From Microbacterium pumilum (GTDB taxonomy: Bacteria > Actinomycetota > Actinomycetes > Actinomycetales > Microbacteriaceae), in NCBI RefSeq assembly GCF_039530225.1, contig NZ_BAAAOH010000001.1:3720001-3784000 (forward strand): a stretch of DNA of 64,000 bases. The letters are read 5' to 3'. The notes under the pieces are model-generated. The model saw only the letters and a list, made by a program, of their open reading frames with translations. It had not been told where the DNA came from and searched no databases. The position numbers were made by a program, and so were the translations under genes. Position 1 is the first letter of the stretch. Every line of letters starts with the position of its first letter. Of the stretch, positions 55,207 through 64,000 are shown piece by piece.

Positions 55207-57276
55207 CTACACACGCGCCGTGCCAGGCGCGCGCTCGTACCGGTCGGGAGTGATCGTCAGCTGCGCCTGGCCGCCCGTCAGCGAGCGCAGTTCGAGGACG
55301 TAGCGGGCGAGTTCGGCCTCCGGCGCGCTCGCGACGATCCGCGTCTCGCCGTCGGCTGTCGTCTCGGTCGCATTGACGTGCGCACGGCGCGACGACAGAT
55401 CGGTCAGCACCGGACCTTGGAGGTCGGGCGGCACGGTGATCGTGACGATCGACACCGGCTCGAGCACGACGGTGCCCGCGTCGGCCAGGGCAGCCTTGAC
55501 GCCGAGCGACGCCGCAGTGCGGAACGCCATCTCTGAGGAGTCCACCGAGTGCGATTTGCCGTCGTAGAGCTCGACCCGCACGTCGACGACCGGGTGCCCC
55601 TGGGGCCCGCCTGCCGCGAGCGCATCCCGGGCGCCCTTCTCGACGGCCGGGATGTACGACCGCGGTACCGAGCCGCCCACCACGGCATCGACGAACTCGA
55701 ATCCGCCGCCGGGCGGCAGCGGGCTCAGCCGCAGCTGCACGACGGCGAACTGGCCGTGGCCGCCGGACTGCTTCTTGAGCTTTCCCTCGGCCTGGGCTGA
55801 CCCCGCGATCGTCTCGCGATATGCGACGGGCGCGGGTCCTGTGGTCACCTCGACGCCGAGCACGCGCGCCAGCCGCTCGACGGCGACCGCGACGTGGGTC
55901 TCGCCGAGGCCGCGAAGGATCGTCGCGCCACCCGCCCGGTCGATGAGAAGGGTCTGGTCCTCGGCGAGCAGCCGCGCGAGCGCGGTCGAGAGCTTGGCGT
56001 CGTCGGACTGGGTCGCCGGGGTGAGGCTGACCGCGTAGACGGGCTGGCGGTGCGGCAGCGGCGCCGGCCGTGCGCTGCCGTGCGGCCGCGTCCACAGCAC
56101 AGATCCCGAGGGCGACCCGGTCAGCTTGGCGACCGCCCCGACCTCGCCGGTGCGCAGCGCGTCCACCGGCACGTGCTGGTCGCCGCGAAGGCGGAAGAGC
56201 GCCGGTATCCGCTCCTCCGCGCCCGTCGTCGCGTTGCGCAGGCGGTCGCTCGGACGCAGCGTGCCCGAGAGCACCTTGAGCATCGCGATCTGGCCGACGA
56301 ATGGATCGGCGACCGTGCGGAACACGTGCACTACCGTCTCGCCGTCGGGTCTCGGGGCGACGCGCACCTCGGTGCCGTCATCCGTCTCGGCGCTGCCGCC
56401 GACGATGATCCGTGAGTCGTGATCGCGGGATGTCGGTGACAGCGCGCACAGCAGGTCGACGACGCGGTCGATGCCCGTGCCGGTGAGGCCCGAGCACAGC
56501 AGGATGGGCACGGCCTCGCCGGACGCCACTTCGCGGGCGAGGGTGGTTTCGAGCTCGCCCGCGGACGGTTCGTTGCCGTCGAGATACGCCTCGAGCTGCG
56601 CATCGTCGTGCGACACGATGTCTTCGGTGACGCTGACGTGCAGGTCGTGCTCCTCGGCCTCAGCCGCCGCCGGCATCGCCTCCTCGCGGTGGTGCCCGGT
56701 GTCGTCGTAGACCAGAGCGTGCTCGCCGAGGACATCCGCAATGGCATGGAAGTCCTGTTCCTCGCCGAGGGGCAGCTCGATCGGCCACAGGTGGTCGCCG
56801 AACGTGGCACGCAGGTCGCTGACGATGCGGCGGAAGTCCGCTCGGGCGCGATCCTCCTGCGTGACGATCAGGATGCGGGGCACGCCCGCCTGTTCGGCTG
56901 CCGCCCATACCCCACGAGTGCCCGCCGTGATGCCGTCGACCGCACTGACCACGACTGCGGCCACGTCCGCAACGGTCAGTGCGGTGTCGACACCCCCGAC
57001 GAAGTCGGGATGCCCGGGTGTGTCCACGAGCGTGAGGGCGCTCTCGCGCCCGTCGTCGCCCGTCCAGGTCAGGTAGGCGAGCGAGATGCCGAGCGTCGTC
57101 TGACGCGAGATCTCTTCGGGATCGTGGTCACCGACCGTCGTTCCCTGCTCGATCGCACCGCGGCGCGGGATGACGCCCGCTCGGAACAGCAATCCCTCTG
57201 CGAGGGTGGTCTTGCCGGCACCGGCGCCGCCCACGAGGGCGACCGTCCGGTGCGTAGGACTTGGGGTCGGATCCAT
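55207..57276 (-). CDS. EF-G-like GTPase (FusA2 type)
   Basis: A 689-residue relative of elongation factor G. Domain order is complete: G domain (VALVGGAGAGKTTLAEGLL, LVDTPGHPDF), domain II, domain III, a domain IV with QSGGHGQFAVVQLRL and VPRSYIPAVEKGARDAL, and a final domain V. The guanine-specificity motif NKxD is replaced by TQED. It is therefore a second, non-essential EF-G-type protein, as also found in mycobacteria (FusA2), not the main translocase. The start at 57276 has GGGAGG 7 bases before it. Codons further upstream lack support. Confidence 0.85.
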   Translation of the reverse strand: MDPTPSPTHRTVALVGGAGAGKTTLAEGLLFRAGVIPRRGAIEQGTTVGDHDPEEISRQTTLGISLAYLTWTGDDGRESALTLVDTPGHPDFVGGVDTALTVADVAAVVVSAVDGITAGTRGVWAAAEQAGVPRILIVTQEDRARADFRRIVSDLRATFGDHLWPIELPLGEEQDFHAIADVLGEHALVYDDTGHHREEAMPAAAEAEEHDLHVSVTEDIVSHDDAQLEAYLDGNEPSAGELETTLAREVASGEAVPILLCSGLTGTGIDRVVDLLCALSPTSRDHDSRIIVGGSAETDDGTEVRVAPRPDGETVVHVFRTVADPFVGQIAMLKVLSGTLRPSDRLRNATTGAEERIPALFRLRGDQHVPVDALRTGEVGAVAKLTGSPSGSVLWTRPHGSARPAPLPHRQPVYAVSLTPATQSDDAKLSTALARLLAEDQTLLIDRAGGATILRGLGETHVAVAVERLARVLGVEVTTGPAPVAYRETIAGSAQAEGKLKKQSGGHGQFAVVQLRLSPLPPGGGFEFVDAVVGGSVPRSYIPAVEKGARDALAAGGPQGHPVVDVRVELYDGKSHSVDSSEMAFRTAASLGVKAALADAGTVVLEPVSIVTITVPPDLQGPVLTDLSSRRAHVNATETTADGETRIVASAPEAELARYVLELRSLTGGQAQLTITPDRYERAPGTARV

Positions 57277-57339
57277 CCGGGGGCCTCCCACGCCGATGTG
57301 AGTACGTGACCCATCGTGCCGTGAGACCCGCCGTCCCGC

Positions 57340-57353
57340 CAGAGGATCCTCTG
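57340..57353. promoter_or_regulatory. 14-base perfect palindrome upstream of the EF-G-like gene
   Basis: CAGAGGATCCTCTG is a gap-free palindrome, 64 bases before the EF-G-like start and in the 208-base gap after the EamA gene. It is a candidate operator or the core of a short terminator. Nothing else recognisable lies in this gap. Confidence 0.3.
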
Positions 57354-57484
57354 TCTCGATGCCCAGTCCGCGCTCAGACCTCGACCGTTCAAGGGCGGAC
57401 GCGGCGCCGACCCGGATCGCCCAGACAGCGGACGCTGCTGAAATCCATCCTCGGTTTCGCACCGATCGCGTGCCGACGGATGCG

Positions 57485-58417
57485 TCAGCCCGGGGCGATC
57501 GGCGGAAGATCGGCGACCGGTTCTCGGGCGCGGATCCTGCCGCCGGTGGCGGCGAGCCAGCATCCGAAGATCACCAGTGGGAAGCCGATGAGCAGACCCG
57601 GCGTGACTTCTTCGCCGAGCACGATGACACCGAGGATGATCGCAACGACCGGGTTGACGTAGGTGAAGAGGGGTGCGCGCACCGGGCCGACGCGCGCGAT
57701 CAGAGCGAAGAACACGACGAACGCGACTGCGGTGCACAGCACCGCCAACGCGATCAGCGACACCGTGCTCTGGGCCGTCGGAACCTCTTGCTGGGTGAAC
57801 AGCGCGATCGGAAGGTAGAACAGGCCGACCGCGAAAAGCGCCATGGTCACCGTGCCGAGAGCCGGTACACCGTCGAGCCGCCGGGCGACGATGAACGGCG
57901 CCGTCGCGTAGCAGACCGCGACGAGCAGCACCTCGCCGATCGCGATGAATCCCGCTCCGCCTTCGACGGCGAGTCCCGGCCCCGCCACGATCACGGCCAC
58001 CCCCGCGAATCCCACCACGAGCCCGATGGCGCGCGAGGGCTTCAGCACCGACCGATCACCGCCGCTGAGGGCGATGACGGCGGCGAAGAGCGGCACGGTC
58101 GCCACAAGCAGCCCGGTGAGCCCCGATGGCAGCGTCTGCTCGGCGTGGCCGAGCAGCAGGAAGGGTCCGGCCATCTCGATCGCGCCGAACGCGAGCACCC
58201 AGCCGATTTTCGACAGTGCGGGGCGCAGTGCCTTCTGCCGCAGTGCGAACGGCAGCAGGAGCACCGCCCCCAGCAGCGTGCGCCCGGCGACGATGGATGC
58301 CGGAGAGTACGAGTCGACGGCCTGTTTGATGAACAGGTAGGGGATGCCCCAGAGCACCGCCATGGCCGCGAAGAGCAGCCATGCGCGCGCGTCGAACCGC
58401 TGCATCTGACCGTTCAT
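57485..58417 (-). CDS. EamA family (DMT) transporter
   Basis: A 310-residue permease with ten hydrophobic helices in two EamA repeats. The repeat hallmark ends are seen in LLFAAMAVLWGIPYLFIKQA and in APLFTYVNPVVAIILGVIVLGE. The substrate is unknown; metabolite export is typical. Its ATG shares one base with the recR stop (TGATG), so it is translationally coupled to recR, though the functions look unrelated. Confidence 0.87.
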   Translation of the reverse strand: MNGQMQRFDARAWLLFAAMAVLWGIPYLFIKQAVDSYSPASIVAGRTLLGAVLLLPFALRQKALRPALSKIGWVLAFGAIEMAGPFLLLGHAEQTLPSGLTGLLVATVPLFAAVIALSGGDRSVLKPSRAIGLVVGFAGVAVIVAGPGLAVEGGAGFIAIGEVLLVAVCYATAPFIVARRLDGVPALGTVTMALFAVGLFYLPIALFTQQEVPTAQSTVSLIALAVLCTAVAFVVFFALIARVGPVRAPLFTYVNPVVAIILGVIVLGEEVTPGLLIGFPLVIFGCWLAATGGRIRAREPVADLPPIAPG

Positions 58418-59010
58418 CAGATCGAGCGGCGACCCTCGAATGCCCGGCCGAGGGTCACTTCGTCGGCATATTCCAGGTCTCCGCCGACGGGAAGCCCCGA
58501 TGCGAGCCGCGTCACGCTGATCTCGAGCGTGTGGAGCAGACGGCTGAGGTAGGTCGCCGTGGCCTCGCCTTCGAGGTTCGGGTTCGTCGCGAGGATGACC
58601 TCCTGCACCGTGCCATCGGCGAGTCGCTGCATGAGCTGGGTGATGCGCAGGTCGTCGGGACCGATGCCCGCGATCGGGCTGATCACTCCCCCGAGCACGT
58701 GGTACAGCCCGCGGAACTCCCTCGTGCGCTCGATGGACGAGATGTCCTTCGCGTCTTCCACCACGCAGATGATCGCCGGATTCCGACGCGGGTCGCGGCA
58801 GATCGAACAGCGGTCCGACTCCGACACGTTGCCGCACACCTCGCAGAAGCGCACCTTCTCGCGCACCTCGCCGAGCAGCTTCGACAGCCGGGACACGTCG
58901 AATGACGGCGACTGAAGGATGTGGAACGTGATGCGCTGCGCCGACTTCGGCCCGATGCCCGGGAGGCGCCCGAACTCGTCGATCAGGTCTTGAACGATTC
59001 CGTCGTACAT
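58417..59010 (-). CDS. recR: recombination mediator RecR
   Basis: A 197-residue RecFOR partner that helps load RecA at gaps. N-terminal helix-hairpin-helix ([19 protein letters not shown]), the four-Cys zinc finger (CEVCGNV...CSICRD) and the TOPRIM part ([17 protein letters not shown]) are intact. It follows dnaX by 3 bases, the conserved dnaX-recR pair. Confidence 0.95.
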   Translation of the reverse strand: MYDGIVQDLIDEFGRLPGIGPKSAQRITFHILQSPSFDVSRLSKLLGEVREKVRFCEVCGNVSESDRCSICRDPRRNPAIICVVEDAKDISSIERTREFRGLYHVLGGVISPIAGIGPDDLRITQLMQRLADGTVQEVILATNPNLEGEATATYLSRLLHTLEISVTRLASGLPVGGDLEYADEVTLGRAFEGRRSI

Positions 59011-59013
59011 GGG

Positions 59014-61122
59014 CTAGCTGAACCTCGTCGGCGGCTCGTACGGCTCTTCGCGGATGAACGTCGCACCGAGCACCTGCCGCACGACGGCCTCGCCGTAGCG
59101 CTGCACGCCGTCATTGCGGGGTGCCGCGGCGCTCGGCAGTCGTGGCGCCACGACCGGTGGCACCGGAACGTCGGCGACGACATCCGTGTCGATGACCGCC
59201 TCGTCCTCGTCGGGCTCGATCGACGACTCGACGTCGGCGGAGGGAAGGACCTCTCCTTCGCGCGCCGGCGCGAGCGTCGCGTTGCGCAGCCGCGCGGCCT
59301 CTTCGGGCTCGTCATCGACGGCGAGAGCAGCGGGTGCCCCCGGATCGTCGACGGGATCGCCCGCATCGTTCGGGATCGACGCGACCGCCCACTCGGTCAC
59401 CGGCGCAGCGGAGGCCGGCGCCGTGGCACGCGCCGGGACGGTCGCCCGCACCGGACGCGTCGGCTCGGGCGCGGCAGGCTGCCCGGTCGGACGCGCGGGA
59501 CCGGCATCGTGCTTGGCGATGTACTTCACACGGATGCCGAGCACGGCGAGGATCGCCTGACGCAGGTCTTCGCTGGCACCGGCGCCGGCCGACAGCTGCT
59601 TGAACTTCGCGACGTCGCTCTGGCTCTGGAACATCAGGGTGAGGACGTCGTCCGTCAGTGCGGCGACCTGGGCCGCCGACGCGATGAGCCACGAGGACCG
59701 GCTGATCTGCTCGACCCGCCCCAGGACCTCGGGCCACGCATCCCGCATCTGCTGGACGGTGACGGGTCCGGTCGGCACCACCACAGGAGGGGACGGCTCG
59801 TCGACCGGCGGTGCAGGCTCGTCGACCGGGGGCGCGTCGTCGTCGGACGGTGCGGAGTCGTCCGTGATGGGAGCCACCTGCTCGGCGCGGCGGGGCGCGG
59901 CGCTCGGCGCAGCTGTCGGCGTGGGCAACGGAGCGGGTGCCGAGACCGTCGGCGCAGCGACCGCGGGTTCGGCGTCGACCGCCCCGAATGCGCTGCCCCG
60001 AGCGAGCACGCGCGCCACCATGAGCTCGAGCTGCAGGCGGGGCGAGGTCGCACCGGTCATGTCGTCCAGGGTTCCGATGACGAGATCAGCGGTGTGCGAC
60101 AGACGCGCCGCACCGAACGCGTCGGCCTGCCGGGTCATGCGGGCGAGGTCATCGGCAGACACTCCGCGCAGTACCGCCGCGGCGGCCTGGCCGGTCGCGG
60201 CGACGATGATGAGGTCGCGCAGGCGCTCGAGCAGGTCATCGACGAATCGACGTGGATCCTGTCCGGTCTGCACCACCCGATCGACTGCGGCGAATGCGGC
60301 GGCGGGATCCTGCGCTGCGAAGGCATCGATCACTTCGTCGAGCAGCTCGGCGTGGGTGTAGCCGAGCAGCGACACCGCTCGCTCATAGCGCACAGTGACG
60401 TCGTCCGCCCCTGCGACGGGCTCAGGTGCCGGCTCCGAACCGGCGATCAGCTGATCGAGGAGCGACAGCGTGTCGCGAGGTGATCCGCCACCGGCTCGCA
60501 CCACGAGCGGCAGCACTCCGGGTTCGACCGAGACCCCCTCGGTGCGGCAGAGCTGCTCGACGTACTCGAGCATCGCCGCCGGCGGCACCAGCCGGAACGG
60601 ATAGTGGTGCGTGCGCGAGCGGATCGTCCCGATGACCTTCTCGGGCTCGGTCGTCGCGAAGATGAACTTGACGTGATCGGGCGGCTCCTCGACGAGCTTC
60701 AGCAGAGCGTTGAAGCCCTGCGGCGTCACCATGTGCGCCTCGTCGAGGATGAAGATCTTGAACCGGTCGCGGGCAGGTGCGAAGACCGCCCGCTCGCGGA
60801 GGTCGCGCGCGTCGTCGACACCGTTGTGCGACGCCGCGTCGATCTCGACGACGTCGAGGGAACCGCTGCCGCCGCGCCCCAGCTCGACGCAGCTGTCGCA
60901 CTCGCCGCACGGGGTGTCGGTCGGGCCCTGCGCACAGTTCAGGCAGCGCGCGAGGATGCGCGCCGACGTCGTCTTGCCGCAGCCGCGTGGGCCTGAGAAC
61001 AGGTACGCGTGGCCCACCCGGTCGCTGCGAAGGGCAGTCATGAGCGGCTCGGTGACCTGCGCCTGGCCGATCATCTCGCCGAACGCTTCGGGGCGGTAGC
61101 GGCGGTAGAGGGCTGTGGTCAC
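59014..61122 (-). CDS. dnaX: DNA polymerase III subunit gamma/tau
   Basis: A 702-residue AAA+ clamp-loader subunit. Walker A is GPRGCGKTTSARIL, the zinc module is CLNCAQGPTDTPCGECDSC, Walker B is FILDEAHMVT and the SRC-type sensor is GTIRSRTHHYPF. Residues about 400-470 are an Ala/Pro/Val-rich linker. A C-terminal tau domain (MRDAWPEVLGRVEQISRSSW) and an acidic tail follow. No programmed frameshift site was noticed. It is the first gene of dnaX-recR-EamA. Confidence 0.94.
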   Translation of the reverse strand: MTTALYRRYRPEAFGEMIGQAQVTEPLMTALRSDRVGHAYLFSGPRGCGKTTSARILARCLNCAQGPTDTPCGECDSCVELGRGGSGSLDVVEIDAASHNGVDDARDLRERAVFAPARDRFKIFILDEAHMVTPQGFNALLKLVEEPPDHVKFIFATTEPEKVIGTIRSRTHHYPFRLVPPAAMLEYVEQLCRTEGVSVEPGVLPLVVRAGGGSPRDTLSLLDQLIAGSEPAPEPVAGADDVTVRYERAVSLLGYTHAELLDEVIDAFAAQDPAAAFAAVDRVVQTGQDPRRFVDDLLERLRDLIIVAATGQAAAAVLRGVSADDLARMTRQADAFGAARLSHTADLVIGTLDDMTGATSPRLQLELMVARVLARGSAFGAVDAEPAVAAPTVSAPAPLPTPTAAPSAAPRRAEQVAPITDDSAPSDDDAPPVDEPAPPVDEPSPPVVVPTGPVTVQQMRDAWPEVLGRVEQISRSSWLIASAAQVAALTDDVLTLMFQSQSDVAKFKQLSAGAGASEDLRQAILAVLGIRVKYIAKHDAGPARPTGQPAAPEPTRPVRATVPARATAPASAAPVTEWAVASIPNDAGDPVDDPGAPAALAVDDEPEEAARLRNATLAPAREGEVLPSADVESSIEPDEDEAVIDTDVVADVPVPPVVAPRLPSAAAPRNDGVQRYGEAVVRQVLGATFIREEPYEPPTRFS

Positions 61123-61189
61123 GCCCCCAGCCTACGGCGTGCCCACGACATCCCGCCCGGGCGGGCGAGCCGCCCGGCGACCACTGCGA

Positions 61190-63703
61190 TCATGCGTGAG
61201 CGCCCTGCTCGATGTCCGCTTCGGCAGCCACGATCGGGATCGTCGTCGTGACCGTCGGCACGGATGCCGACAGCAGCGTGCCGTCCTCGCGCCGCACGTC
61301 CGCGAACTGTCGCAGGGAGGGCTTGCCGGCGATCACCGGACCCTGTCCGTCGAGCGCCACCACCACCTCTTCGCCAGGACCGATCGCGTACGCATCGCCG
61401 CGGACGCTGAACACGAGCGGCTCGCCGTCATCCGCCTTCACGCGCAGCTCATACGTGGTCAGCGTGACCAGCAGTCGCGTTCCGTGCCAGTGCAGCGTGT
61501 ACGACAGCTCGGGCCAGTCGGCCGGCAGCCGGGGGTCGAACGACAGCTCGCCGAAGTGGTCTCGCATGCCGCCGAATCCGCTGACCAAGGCCGTCCACAC
61601 GCCGCCCGCCGAGGCGACGTGGACGCCGTCAGAGGCGTTGTGATGGAGGTCGGCGAGATCGACGAAGATCGACTTCTGGAAGTACTCCAGAGCCAGATCC
61701 TGATAACCCACCTCGGCGGCGAGGATCGCCTGCACGACCGCGGACAGCGTCGAGTCTCCGGTGGTCAGCGGGTCGTAGTACTCGAAGTCGGCGAGCTTCT
61801 CCTCGGCCGAGAAGTGGTTGCCCTGCAGGAACAGGGCGAGCACGACATCCGCCTGCTTGAGCACCTGGTAGCGGTAGATCACGAGCGGGTGGAAGTGCAG
61901 CAGCAGCGGGCGCTGTTCCGGCGGCGTGTGCTCGAGGTCCCACACCTCGCGCTCCAGGAAGACCTCGTCCTGAGGGTGGATGCCGAGGGCCTCGCTGTAG
62001 GGGATCTGCAGCGCCTCGGCGGCTCGATCCCACGCCTCAGCCTCGCCCGGATCGAGGTGCAGACGGTCGACCATCACGCGGTACGCCTCCGGGTCGTCCT
62101 GGGCCATGTCGCGGATCGTGTGCGCGGCGAAGCGGAGGTTGAACCGCGCCATCACGTTCGTGAAGAGGTTGTCGTTCACGACCGTCGTGTACTCGTCCGG
62201 GCCGGTAACGCCGTGGATGTGGAACGTCTGGTGACTGTCGCCGTTGCTGGAGCGCCAGAAACCGAGCGAATTCCACATCCGCGCCGTCTCGACGGCGATG
62301 TCGACGCCCTCGCGGTAGAGGAATTCGACATCCCCGGTCGAGCGTGTGTACTTCGCCAGCGCGAAGCTGACGTCGGCGTTGATGTGGTACTGCGCCGTGC
62401 CGGCGGCGTAGTACGCCGATGCCTCTTCGCCGCTGATCGTCCGCCACGGGAACAGTGCGCCCGCCTCGTTGAGCTGGTATGCGCGCTTGCGGGCGGCCGG
62501 CAGCATGAGATACCTCATGCGCAATGCGTTCCGAGCCCAGAGCGGCGACGTGTAGGCCAGGAAGGGCAGGACGTAGATCTCGGTGTCCCAGAAGTAGTGC
62601 CCGCTGTATCCCGAGCCCGTGACGCCCTTGGCGGGAACACCCTGGCCGTCGGCTCGGGCGGCCGCCTGCGCGAGCTGGAAGAGGCACCAGCGGGCGGCCT
62701 GCTGGATGTCGTCGTGTCCCTCGATGCGGACGTCCGAGCGGAGCCAGAACTCGTCGAACCAGGCCCGCTGGCGCGTGTACTGGGCTTCGACGCCCTCGAC
62801 CTCGACCCGATCCAGCGTGCGCCGGCAGCGGTCGACGAGTTCCCGGGCAGGAACGCCGCGCGAGGAGTGGTAGCTGACGAGCTTGGTCAGCCGAATCGGA
62901 ACTCCGGCCTTCGCCTGCACGCGGAAGACGTTCTTGGCGATGTCGGGCTCGATCAGGCGGCGAGCCGTGTACTCGTTCTCGGTCTCGATGATGTGGTCGG
63001 CGACGACGGCGATCGTCATGCCCGACTCGGTCACGCGGTACGAGATCGCCGAGCGATTGCCGTCCTGCCAGTACTCCTGCGGCTGCAGTACGCGCTCGCT
63101 GATCCGCTCCGCCTTGCGAGGGTCGAAGCCCGCCTTCTTCGGGGCGGCAGGTGTCCCGCCGTAGACGTCTTCGCCGTCCTGCCTGTTGATCAGCTGACAC
63201 CCGATGGTGACCGGAGCATCGGCGTTGAGCACGGTGACCTCGAGCCGGAGGATCGCCAGGTGCTTCTCCTCGAACGAGACGAGACGGTCGTCTTCGACGA
63301 GCACCTCCTTGCCCGACGGCGTGAACCATCGGATGCGGCGGTGCAGCACGCCCGAGCGCATGTCGAGCGTCCGCTCGTACTCGCGGACATCGGCGACATC
63401 GAGCGACAGCGGCTCGTCGTCGACGTAGACCCGCATGACCTTGGCGTCGGGCGCGTTGATGATCGTCTGGCCGACCTCGGCGAAGCCGTACGCCTGCTCG
63501 GCGTGACGGATCGGGAAGGTCTCGTGGAACCCGTTGAGGAACGTGCCGTGCTCGTGGGCGAAGCGACCCTCGGCGTGGTTGCCGCGAAGGCCGAGGTATC
63601 CGTTGCCGACCGCGAAGAGCGTCTCGGTGACCCCGACGTCGTCGAGATCGAAGGATGTCTCGATCAGCCGCCACGGGTCGATCGGAAAGCGGTCGCGGTC
63701 CAT
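61190..63703 (-). CDS. glycoside hydrolase family 65 disaccharide phosphorylase
   Basis: An 837-residue GH65 enzyme. The catalytic acid Glu is in FHIHGVTGPDEYTTVVNDN, with the phosphate-pocket region HHNASDGVHVASAGG near the end, and VGNGYLGLRGNHAEGR at the start is typical of the family. Such enzymes phosphorolyse maltose, trehalose or kojibiose to glucose and beta-glucose 1-phosphate. Sequence alone does not settle which. A beta-phosphoglucomutase gene overlaps directly upstream, the usual partner. Two ATG codons are adjacent (63706 and 63703). Confidence 0.9.
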   Translation of the reverse strand: MDRDRFPIDPWRLIETSFDLDDVGVTETLFAVGNGYLGLRGNHAEGRFAHEHGTFLNGFHETFPIRHAEQAYGFAEVGQTIINAPDAKVMRVYVDDEPLSLDVADVREYERTLDMRSGVLHRRIRWFTPSGKEVLVEDDRLVSFEEKHLAILRLEVTVLNADAPVTIGCQLINRQDGEDVYGGTPAAPKKAGFDPRKAERISERVLQPQEYWQDGNRSAISYRVTESGMTIAVVADHIIETENEYTARRLIEPDIAKNVFRVQAKAGVPIRLTKLVSYHSSRGVPARELVDRCRRTLDRVEVEGVEAQYTRQRAWFDEFWLRSDVRIEGHDDIQQAARWCLFQLAQAAARADGQGVPAKGVTGSGYSGHYFWDTEIYVLPFLAYTSPLWARNALRMRYLMLPAARKRAYQLNEAGALFPWRTISGEEASAYYAAGTAQYHINADVSFALAKYTRSTGDVEFLYREGVDIAVETARMWNSLGFWRSSNGDSHQTFHIHGVTGPDEYTTVVNDNLFTNVMARFNLRFAAHTIRDMAQDDPEAYRVMVDRLHLDPGEAEAWDRAAEALQIPYSEALGIHPQDEVFLEREVWDLEHTPPEQRPLLLHFHPLVIYRYQVLKQADVVLALFLQGNHFSAEEKLADFEYYDPLTTGDSTLSAVVQAILAAEVGYQDLALEYFQKSIFVDLADLHHNASDGVHVASAGGVWTALVSGFGGMRDHFGELSFDPRLPADWPELSYTLHWHGTRLLVTLTTYELRVKADDGEPLVFSVRGDAYAIGPGEEVVVALDGQGPVIAGKPSLRQFADVRREDGTLLSASVPTVTTTIPIVAAEADIEQGAHA

Positions 63704-64000
63704 CATGCGGAGTGCTCCTCGGAATCGGAGGCTGACGCGGAGTCGGATGAAGGTCTGACGAGGGCGGCGAGATCATCGACCACGATGTGGGCGCCGGCTT
63801 CGAGCAGCACGTCAGGTCCGACACCCCGGTCGACGCCGACAACCAAGCCGAAGCCGCCCGCGGCGGCGGACTGCACTCCGCTCAAGGCGTCTTCGACGGC
63901 GACGCTGCGCGCGGGATCGACCCCCAGCATCCGGGCCGCCTCGACGAACACGTCAGGGGCGGGCTTCGATGCCAGATGGTCCCGTTCCGCGATGACTCCG
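63703..64000 (-). CDS. pgmB: beta-phosphoglucomutase-like HAD protein, C-terminal part
   Basis: The last 98 codons of a HAD subfamily IA phosphomutase that continues beyond the window. ASKPAPDVFVEAARMLGV holds the motif III Lys, and AVEDALSGVQSAAAGGFGLV is motif IV with the conserved E-D. It would convert the beta-glucose 1-phosphate made by the GH65 enzyme into glucose 6-phosphate. The stop overlaps the GH65 start region. The tail is Ser/Asp/Glu-rich. Confidence 0.88.
   Translation of the reverse strand, partial: GVIAERDHLASKPAPDVFVEAARMLGVDPARSVAVEDALSGVQSAAAGGFGLVVGVDRGVGPDVLLEAGAHIVVDDLAALVRPSSDSASASDSEEHSA

Noticed and set aside
57277..57462. Longer N-terminus of the EF-G-like protein
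   Set aside because: The added residues have no EF-G similarity, and GGGAGG is correctly placed before the ATG at 57276.

Overview
The window is a stretch of chromosome from a high-G+C actinobacterium. Codon use is strongly G/C-ending. Gene content and order point to the family Microbacteriaceae, most likely Microbacterium or a close relative. This is inferred from PstSCAB with a Streptomyces-type PHO box, GlnR, SigK/RskA, a DUF4244/TadE pilus cluster, a 6C RNA, and neighbourhoods also known from Mycobacterium tuberculosis. Nearly all of it is ordinary core chromosome. I see no insertion sequence, prophage, CRISPR array or rRNA.

Layout. 0-4.5 kb: 5' end of phosphoglycerate mutase, a methyltransferase, a FUSC transporter, a YgfZ-type folate-binding protein, a nitrobindin and two small membrane proteins. 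4.5-12.7 kb: phosphate and nitrogen block with a GlnR-type regulator, polyphosphate kinase, a MutT1-type Nudix-phosphatase, then a PHO box and pstS-pstC-pstA-pstB with an intercistronic hairpin and a strong terminator. 12.7-16.4 kb: the most unusual locus, a large modular protein with a DUF4157 (eCIS core) head, a deaminase-like toxin core, a Pro/Lys repeat stalk, a membrane segment and a CFIATACYG tail. Its frame runs on antisense through pabC. 16.4-21.5 kb: SigK, RskA and a fasciclin lipoprotein, then a Ser/Thr kinase. 21.6-27.3 kb: tRNA-Lys, a GNAT, an AlkD-like protein, nicotinamidase, an MMPL exporter, a DMT transporter and tRNA-Thr.

27.4-37.3 kb: exported peptidase, holB, a decayed gene fragment, tmk and topA, then a compact Tad/Flp secretion cluster. 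A 6C small RNA with its own promoter and terminator lies upstream of that cluster. 37.3-45.3 kb: acs, a lone TOPRIM protein, RidA, a DUF4177-like protein, a PASTA penicillin-binding protein, a metallophosphoesterase, tRNA-Pro and a HAD phosphatase. 45.4-52.6 kb: lldD with its GntR regulator and twin operators, a DUF1295 protein, thymidine kinase, a DUF2207 protein and malate:quinone oxidoreductase. 52.7-64 kb: asd, lysC with an internal beta-subunit start, an EF-G-like factor, an EamA transporter, recR, dnaX, a GH65 phosphorylase and the 3' part of its beta-phosphoglucomutase partner.

How the genes work together. Phosphate scavenging (Pst) sits beside phosphate storage (Ppk). LldD and Mqo feed electrons to quinone, and Acs activates acetate. 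The lysC-asd pair opens the aspartate pathway. tmk-holB and recR-dnaX are replication and repair pairs. GH65 with beta-phosphoglucomutase degrades a glucose disaccharide through beta-glucose 1-phosphate.
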